From positions 62,001 to 126,000 of the forward strand of contig JANQPF010000008.1 in assembly GCA_028285415.1 (NCBI GenBank): 64,000 bases of DNA, given 5' to 3'. The notes under the pieces are model-generated. The model made no database searches, was not told the DNA's origin, and was given only the letters and a program-made list of their open reading frames with translations. Below, in pieces: positions 59,635-64,000 of the stretch. Source of the stretch: Pseudomonadales bacterium (GTDB taxonomy: Bacteria; Pseudomonadota; Gammaproteobacteria; Pseudomonadales; Azotimanducaceae). The translations under genes and the position numbers were made by a program. Numbering within the stretch: the stretch's first letter is position 1; each line of letters opens with the position of its first letter.

Positions 59635-62607
59635 ATGTCGGATCTGGCCCAATTTCAGGCTTCCTGGCGGCGTGGCGCTGCCCTGACGCTGACCTGCCTC
59701 GTGCTCTGGCTGCCGCGACCGGTAGTCGCCGATACGGCGCCGCGCTATCCCATCAGTCTCCCTGCCGGGGCGCTGCACGACGTGCTGCTGAAGCTCGCGA
59801 CGGAGCTGGAAGTCTCCCTCTTTTTTGCGCGCGAGACGGTCGCCGGGATCGAGGTGGAAGCTCTGGAGGGAGAGTTCACGCTGCCTGCACTCTTTGATGC
59901 GCTCCTGGCCGACGTCTGTCTGCAGCACGAGTTCGTGCGCGAGCGGCTGGTTGCCATCTCACCGGGGTGCCCGACCAGCGTCGCTGTCGAGCCGAGCGCA
60001 CCGGAGCCCGCGCCGGTGCCGGAGCCCGACCCCCTCGTGGAGGAGGTTCTGGTCCAGGAACGTTACGTGACCGGTTCGCGCATTCGCAATCCGGCATTCG
60101 GTCACGCGATGCCCCTCGACATCATCGATGCGACGGAGATTCGACTATCCGGCTATCAGGCCGTCGGTGAACTGCTGCGCTACGTCCCCGCGGTAGCAGG
60201 CAACAGCGCAAGCACGCTCATTTCCAACGGCGGTGACGGCACGGCAACCGTGACGCTGCGCGGTCTGCCTGCGAGCAATACGCTGGTGCTTTTGAACGGC
60301 CGGCGCCTGAATACCGATGCGCTGAAAGGCAGCGCCGTAGATCTCAACACGCTGCCGCTGGCGATGGTGGATGAGATTCAAATTCTGAAAGACGGGGTTT
60401 CCGCCATTTACGGCTCTGACGCGATCGCCGGCGTCGTCAACATCATCACCAAACAGGACATCGACGGCGTGGTGATTGATGTCTACTCCGGTCAATCCGC
60501 GGAAAACGACCTGCAGACGGAGAATTTCTCGATCCTTTTCGGCGGCGGCGGCAGCAGCTGGCGCTTCAGCGCCGGGCTCAACCGGTATGACCAGTCGGGT
60601 GTGCGCAGCGCCGACCGCCCGCTCTCGGCAAGCTCCGACGACCGCTCCCGCGGTGGTATCGATAAGCGCAGCAGCGCCACCGGACCGGCACGGTTTGGAC
60701 TGAATGGCACCTCATTGATCCTCGACGCCGGTCTGGCGGGAACCTCACCCGCGGATTTTCGCGCGGCAAACTCAGAAGACCGGTTCGAGTACCGCGACTT
60801 CACCTCGTCCATTGTGCCTTCGGAACGCATCAGCGCTTTCACCAACGCCACCTGGGATTTCAGCGATTCCTGGCAGGCGTACCTCGAAACCATGGCCACG
60901 CAGACGCGGGCCGAGACGCTGATGGCGCCGGTGCCGCTGTTTACGGCATTCGAGTCGATACCGCTGCTCGTCGAGGCCGGACAGACATACAACCCCTTTG
61001 GCGAAGACATCTACGACGTCCGCCGCCGTTTCACCGAACTCCCGGCACGGCGGCAGAGCAACAGTACCCGCACCTACCGGGCAATCGCGGGCGCGCGCCA
61101 TTTTGGTGATAACGTGAACGTTGATTTCGCGATGCAATACAACCGCACCCGGGCGCGGGAATCGTTCCGCCACGGTCTGGACATCGAGCGGATCGACGAG
61201 GCGTTGCGCGCCGGCTGCGTCGCACCCTGCGTCCCCCTGAATCTCTTCGGCCAAGTGGGTTCGATCACGCCGGAGATGCTGAATTTTGTCGGGACCTCAG
61301 CGCGCATCAAAGGGACGAGCGAGATGTTTGCGATGACGCTCGACACCGACTGGCTCTGGCGCGACACGATGATAGGCGACGTGGAACTGTCCTCCGGACT
61401 CGAATACAGGCGTGACAAACTCTCCACGGAACCCGATGACGTGCTACAGCGCAACGCGCTCGCCGCGGGCGGCAACCGCAGTGCGGTCAGCGGCTCGCGG
61501 GACATCGTGGAGGCGTATGCCGAGGCGTTCATCACGCTGCTCGAAGGCCGCCCCGCGGCCGAGCGTCTCGACATGCAGCTTGCCATGCGCGTTTCACGGT
61601 ACAGCGATTTCGGCGTTCAGGTGAACCCGCGGCTGGTCGTCAGCTGGCAGTTCCTGCCGGGTTTCACATGGCGCTCCAGCATCGCGCGGGGCTTCCGTGC
61701 GCCGACGTTGCAACAGCTTTACGGCGCTGAGCAGCAATCGTTCGAGCAGCTTAACGACCTCTGCTCGGTGGCCGACAACGTGGGGCTGTTCCGGGGTTGC
61801 AGCGTGCAATCCGACCCCAGCCTCACGCAGTTTCTCACGATCACCGGCGGTGAGGACGCGCTCGACCCGGAGCGTTCCCGCACGTTCAGCACCGGCATCA
61901 TCTGGCAGCGCAGGTGGGCGGGCAGCGAACTTGGACTCAGCATGGATTGGTACAACATCACGCAGGAAGACGTGGTGGATTCTTCCGCACAGTTCATCAT
62001 CAATCAAAACGCCCGTTACGACCGGTTCTCCGAACGCGTGACGCGCAACGCCGACGGCAATATCAGCCGCGTGCAGGCGACGCTGCAGAACATCGGCCAG
62101 CGGGAGGTCAACGGTCTCGACTTCACTGCGCACTATAGCCGCGATCACGAACGCTTCGGCCGTCTTACCGTTGCCCTGAACGCAACCCACATTGCCGAGT
62201 TCAAAGACAAGTTCGACCCCGACAGCCGGACCGAAGAAAAGGCCGGTACGTTCAGCGACGAAGCTTCCGGCGGCCTGGGTGCCCTGCCGGACTGGAAGTG
62301 GAATCTAGGCGTGAGCTGGCAGGCTGAGCACTGGCAGGCGCACTACAACATCTACCACGTCAGCGATCTCGAGGAAGAGGTTCCTTTGCTCGGCACCACC
62401 CGGACGATTGAATCGTGGACCACCCACAACGCCAATCTCAACTACCTCGGTCCCATGACCCGCTGGTTCCGGATCACCGCAGGTGTCAACAATCTCTTCG
62501 ATGAAGACCCACCCTTCTCTGCGGCCGCGTTCAACGACAGCTACGACGGGCGCACCTACGACATCACCGGGCGCTACTACTTTCTGAAGCTCGAAAAAAC
62601 GATCTAA
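59635..62607 (+). CDS. TonB-dependent receptor with N-terminal STN signalling domain
   Basis: 990 aa. Signal peptide (about 1-32), STN/secretin-TonB N-terminal domain (about 38-110: 'YPISLPAGALHDVLLKLATE'), a proline/glutamate-rich linker, the plug domain (about 142-275: 'TGSRIRN', 'TVTLRGLPASNTLVLLNGRR', 'VDEIQILKDGVSAIYGSDAIAG' in blocks) and a 22-strand barrel ending 'YDITGRYYFLKLEKTI'. The STN domain fits signalling to the FecR-like protein just upstream (55 nt gap). The ligand (siderophore, glycan or other) cannot be read from sequence. Confidence 0.94.
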   Translation: MSDLAQFQASWRRGAALTLTCLVLWLPRPVVADTAPRYPISLPAGALHDVLLKLATELEVSLFFARETVAGIEVEALEGEFTLPALFDALLADVCLQHEFVRERLVAISPGCPTSVAVEPSAPEPAPVPEPDPLVEEVLVQERYVTGSRIRNPAFGHAMPLDIIDATEIRLSGYQAVGELLRYVPAVAGNSASTLISNGGDGTATVTLRGLPASNTLVLLNGRRLNTDALKGSAVDLNTLPLAMVDEIQILKDGVSAIYGSDAIAGVVNIITKQDIDGVVIDVYSGQSAENDLQTENFSILFGGGGSSWRFSAGLNRYDQSGVRSADRPLSASSDDRSRGGIDKRSSATGPARFGLNGTSLILDAGLAGTSPADFRAANSEDRFEYRDFTSSIVPSERISAFTNATWDFSDSWQAYLETMATQTRAETLMAPVPLFTAFESIPLLVEAGQTYNPFGEDIYDVRRRFTELPARRQSNSTRTYRAIAGARHFGDNVNVDFAMQYNRTRARESFRHGLDIERIDEALRAGCVAPCVPLNLFGQVGSITPEMLNFVGTSARIKGTSEMFAMTLDTDWLWRDTMIGDVELSSGLEYRRDKLSTEPDDVLQRNALAAGGNRSAVSGSRDIVEAYAEAFITLLEGRPAAERLDMQLAMRVSRYSDFGVQVNPRLVVSWQFLPGFTWRSSIARGFRAPTLQQLYGAEQQSFEQLNDLCSVADNVGLFRGCSVQSDPSLTQFLTITGGEDALDPERSRTFSTGIIWQRRWAGSELGLSMDWYNITQEDVVDSSAQFIINQNARYDRFSERVTRNADGNISRVQATLQNIGQREVNGLDFTAHYSRDHERFGRLTVALNATHIAEFKDKFDPDSRTEEKAGTFSDEASGGLGALPDWKWNLGVSWQAEHWQAHYNIYHVSDLEEEVPLLGTTRTIESWTTHNANLNYLGPMTRWFRITAGVNNLFDEDPPFSAAAFNDSYDGRTYDITGRYYFLKLEKTI

Positions 62608-62624
62608 GGGCGTTACTTCGGGAT

Positions 62625-62651
62625 AAAAAAAGGGGCTGCAAAGCAGCCCCT
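62625..62651 (-). terminator. Intrinsic terminator for the minus-strand receptor gene
   Basis: A perfect 9-bp GC-rich stem (AGGGGCTGC / GCAGCCCCT, 62631-62639 and 62643-62651) with a 3-nt loop. Read on the minus strand it is followed by seven T, a classical rho-independent terminator 33 nt after the receptor stop codon. It may also act weakly on plus-strand transcripts from the converging receptor gene. Confidence 0.9.
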
Positions 62652-62683
62652 CAAATCGCTCGTATTATTGTTGTATCGAGCTA

Positions 62684-64000
62684 TTACAGGTTCGCACTCA
62701 GGCGAAGGAAGAAGTAACGACCAACCGGTGAGTACAGGAACAGGTCGGTGTTGTTACCCGAGCTGAACACGTACGGCGGGTCACGATCGAATACGTCGTT
62801 GACGCCGAATACCGCGGTGTACTGATCCCAGTTGTAACGCACACGCATGTCCCACTCGGTGTGAGACGGTACGTCTTCGTAACCGAAGATGTTGGTGTCT
62901 TCATCGAAGCTCGGATCGCTCATACCGTGGATGTAGCGACCGCGAACGATGAAGTCCCACTCGTTCCAGCTGACCTGGTTGTTCCAGATGCCTTTGATGC
63001 GCGGAATAGAGCCGCGATCGTCAGCACCGCCGGCACCCGGGAAGAACGTGTTTTCACGGACGTAGGTTGCCTGCAGCTCGGTGTTGAACAGAAGGTCGAA
63101 CGCTTCGAACTCGTACAGCAGACCCAGATCGTAACCGTCGGTCGTAACCTTGGTCAGGTTGGTCAGCTGGTTCGTGAAGTTCTGGAAGTTCAGACCTGCC
63201 GCGTTGACCACCGGCGTGAAGAGCGCACACTGCGGATCCGTGAGGCCAACCGCGCCATTGAAACAACCCTGCACAATCGAGTCAGACGTCGGACGGCTGA
63301 TCAAGCCTTCTACTTCGATATCCCAGTAGTCGACCGTCATCTGGAAACCTTCCAGGAAGCTCGGCGTGAATACGATACCGATGGTGGACGTATCCGCGGT
63401 TTCCGGTTCGAGGTTCGGGTTGCCACCGGCGAGAACCGCTGACTGCGCCGCAGCCAGAGGCGTGCCCAGCGGGATACCTGCGGCCGCACAGTTGGCGGCA
63501 GCATTGTCGACAGCGCCGGCCGCACACGGGTTGCTGAAGAAGTCGAAGCTGACCACACCGCCGCCGAAGAGGTCGGTGATCTGCGGCGCGCGGTAGGCGG
63601 TGCTCAAGGTGGCACGCACACGCACGTCGTCGATGATCTGCCAGTTGAGGCCAAAGCGCTCAACGGATTCTTCACCAAAGTTCGAGTAGTCGGAGTGACG
63701 GAACTGCAGGTTCAGGTCCAGATTCTGGAAACCCGGGGCATCTGCAAGCAGCGGAATGTCAATTTCCGCGAAGTACTCTTCCACGTCGAAGGAACCTTCG
63801 GTGGTGAATACCTGGTTGGCAACCGACTCACCCGCTTCGGTGATGGAGTCAGGCTTGGTGAAACCTTCGTCAGTGCGGGTTTCGAAACCGACAGCCATCT
63901 GTACTTCACCGGCCGGCAGCTCGAAGATCGGGCCTGACGCCACGCCGAAGAATCCAGTGGTCTGGAATTTCGCCTGTGCGGTCGCAACCTGACGCAGGTA
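62684..64000 (-). CDS. TonB-dependent receptor, C-terminal barrel (5' end beyond window)
   Basis: The frame is open from base 64000 to the TAA at 62684-62686, giving the last 438 residues. It is outer-membrane barrel sequence: alternating strands such as 'YFAEIDIPLL', 'LNLQFRHSDYSNFG', 'RVRATLSTAYRAPQITDLFGGG', the 'NLEPETADTSTIGIVF' block typical of large receptors with extracellular loops, and a C-terminal 'PVGRYYFLRLSANL'. A Cys-containing loop ('NPCAAGAVDNAAANC') is typical of receptors in marine gammaproteobacteria. Plug and signal peptide are outside the window. It is followed by a strong terminator. Confidence 0.92.
   Translation of the reverse strand, partial: YLRQVATAQAKFQTTGFFGVASGPIFELPAGEVQMAVGFETRTDEGFTKPDSITEAGESVANQVFTTEGSFDVEEYFAEIDIPLLADAPGFQNLDLNLQFRHSDYSNFGEESVERFGLNWQIIDDVRVRATLSTAYRAPQITDLFGGGVVSFDFFSNPCAAGAVDNAAANCAAAGIPLGTPLAAAQSAVLAGGNPNLEPETADTSTIGIVFTPSFLEGFQMTVDYWDIEVEGLISRPTSDSIVQGCFNGAVGLTDPQCALFTPVVNAAGLNFQNFTNQLTNLTKVTTDGYDLGLLYEFEAFDLLFNTELQATYVRENTFFPGAGGADDRGSIPRIKGIWNNQVSWNEWDFIVRGRYIHGMSDPSFDEDTNIFGYEDVPSHTEWDMRVRYNWDQYTAVFGVNDVFDRDPPYVFSSGNNTDLFLYSPVGRYFFLRLSANL

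Noticed and set aside
1-64000. CRISPR arrays, tRNA or rRNA genes, riboswitches, transposases
   Set aside because: No regularly spaced repeats, cloverleaf-like sequence, rRNA segments or transposase/integrase motifs were seen while reading the window. A covariance-model scan was not possible.

Overview
The window looks like a gammaproteobacterial chromosome. It has a type II secretion operon, a FecI/FecR/TonB-receptor signalling set and an exosortase (XrtA/PEP-CTERM)-style exopolysaccharide locus, marked by a chain-length regulator at the left and a TIGR03013-like initiating sugar transferase at 46-47 kb. Genus cannot be read from the sequence. No tRNA, rRNA, CRISPR array, transposase or integrase was recognised.

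Region 1 (1-44 kb) is a large surface-polysaccharide locus with mixed strands and visibly lower G+C than the rest. It carries chain-length control, a Wzy-type polymerase, two SGNH hydrolases, glycosyltransferases, a split Alg14/Alg13-type transferase, a polysaccharide deacetylase, a sulfotransferase, a NodU/TobZ-type carbamoyltransferase with its DUF5989 and SxtJ companions, an AsnB-type amidotransferase, UDP-galactopyranose mutase, and a nucleotide-sugar set (RfbF, epimerase, RmlC-like, SDR). Two natural-product cassettes sit among these genes. Cassette A is a formyltransferase-NRPS whose adenylation domain contains a luciferase-like monooxygenase (14.3-19.0 kb), plus a PKS (KS-AT-KR-DH-ACP-TE, 21.9-28.4 kb) overlapping a crotonyl-CoA carboxylase/reductase. 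Cassette B (36.4-41.5 kb) is a GNAT-like protein, a flavin monooxygenase, a stand-alone adenylation enzyme, an AurF-type diiron N-oxygenase and a carrier protein. No small-molecule exporter or phosphopantetheinyl transferase was seen. The simplest reading is that one or both acyl/aminoacyl products decorate the polysaccharide, but this is inference.

Region 2 (44.4-49.2 kb) has higher G+C: a Wzx-type flippase, a second initiating sugar transferase, a small membrane protein, a lipoprotein and an exported protein of unknown function. Region 3 (49.4-57.7 kb, minus strand) holds a DUF1631-like protein and gspE-F-G-H-I-J-K-L-M without gspC, gspD or gspN. Region 4 (57.9-62.6 kb) is an ECF sigma factor, a FecR-type anti-sigma factor and a TonB-dependent receptor with an STN signalling domain. 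A convergent, partial TonB-dependent receptor fills the right edge behind a clear terminator.

A recurring promoter-like architecture was found by eye upstream of minus-strand genes in Region 1. Read on that strand it is CTTGT-N7-ATGTA followed 30-31 nt later by a -10-like ATAAT box. It is complete at three sites and partial at others, and it may mark a shared regulon that includes the NRPS gene.
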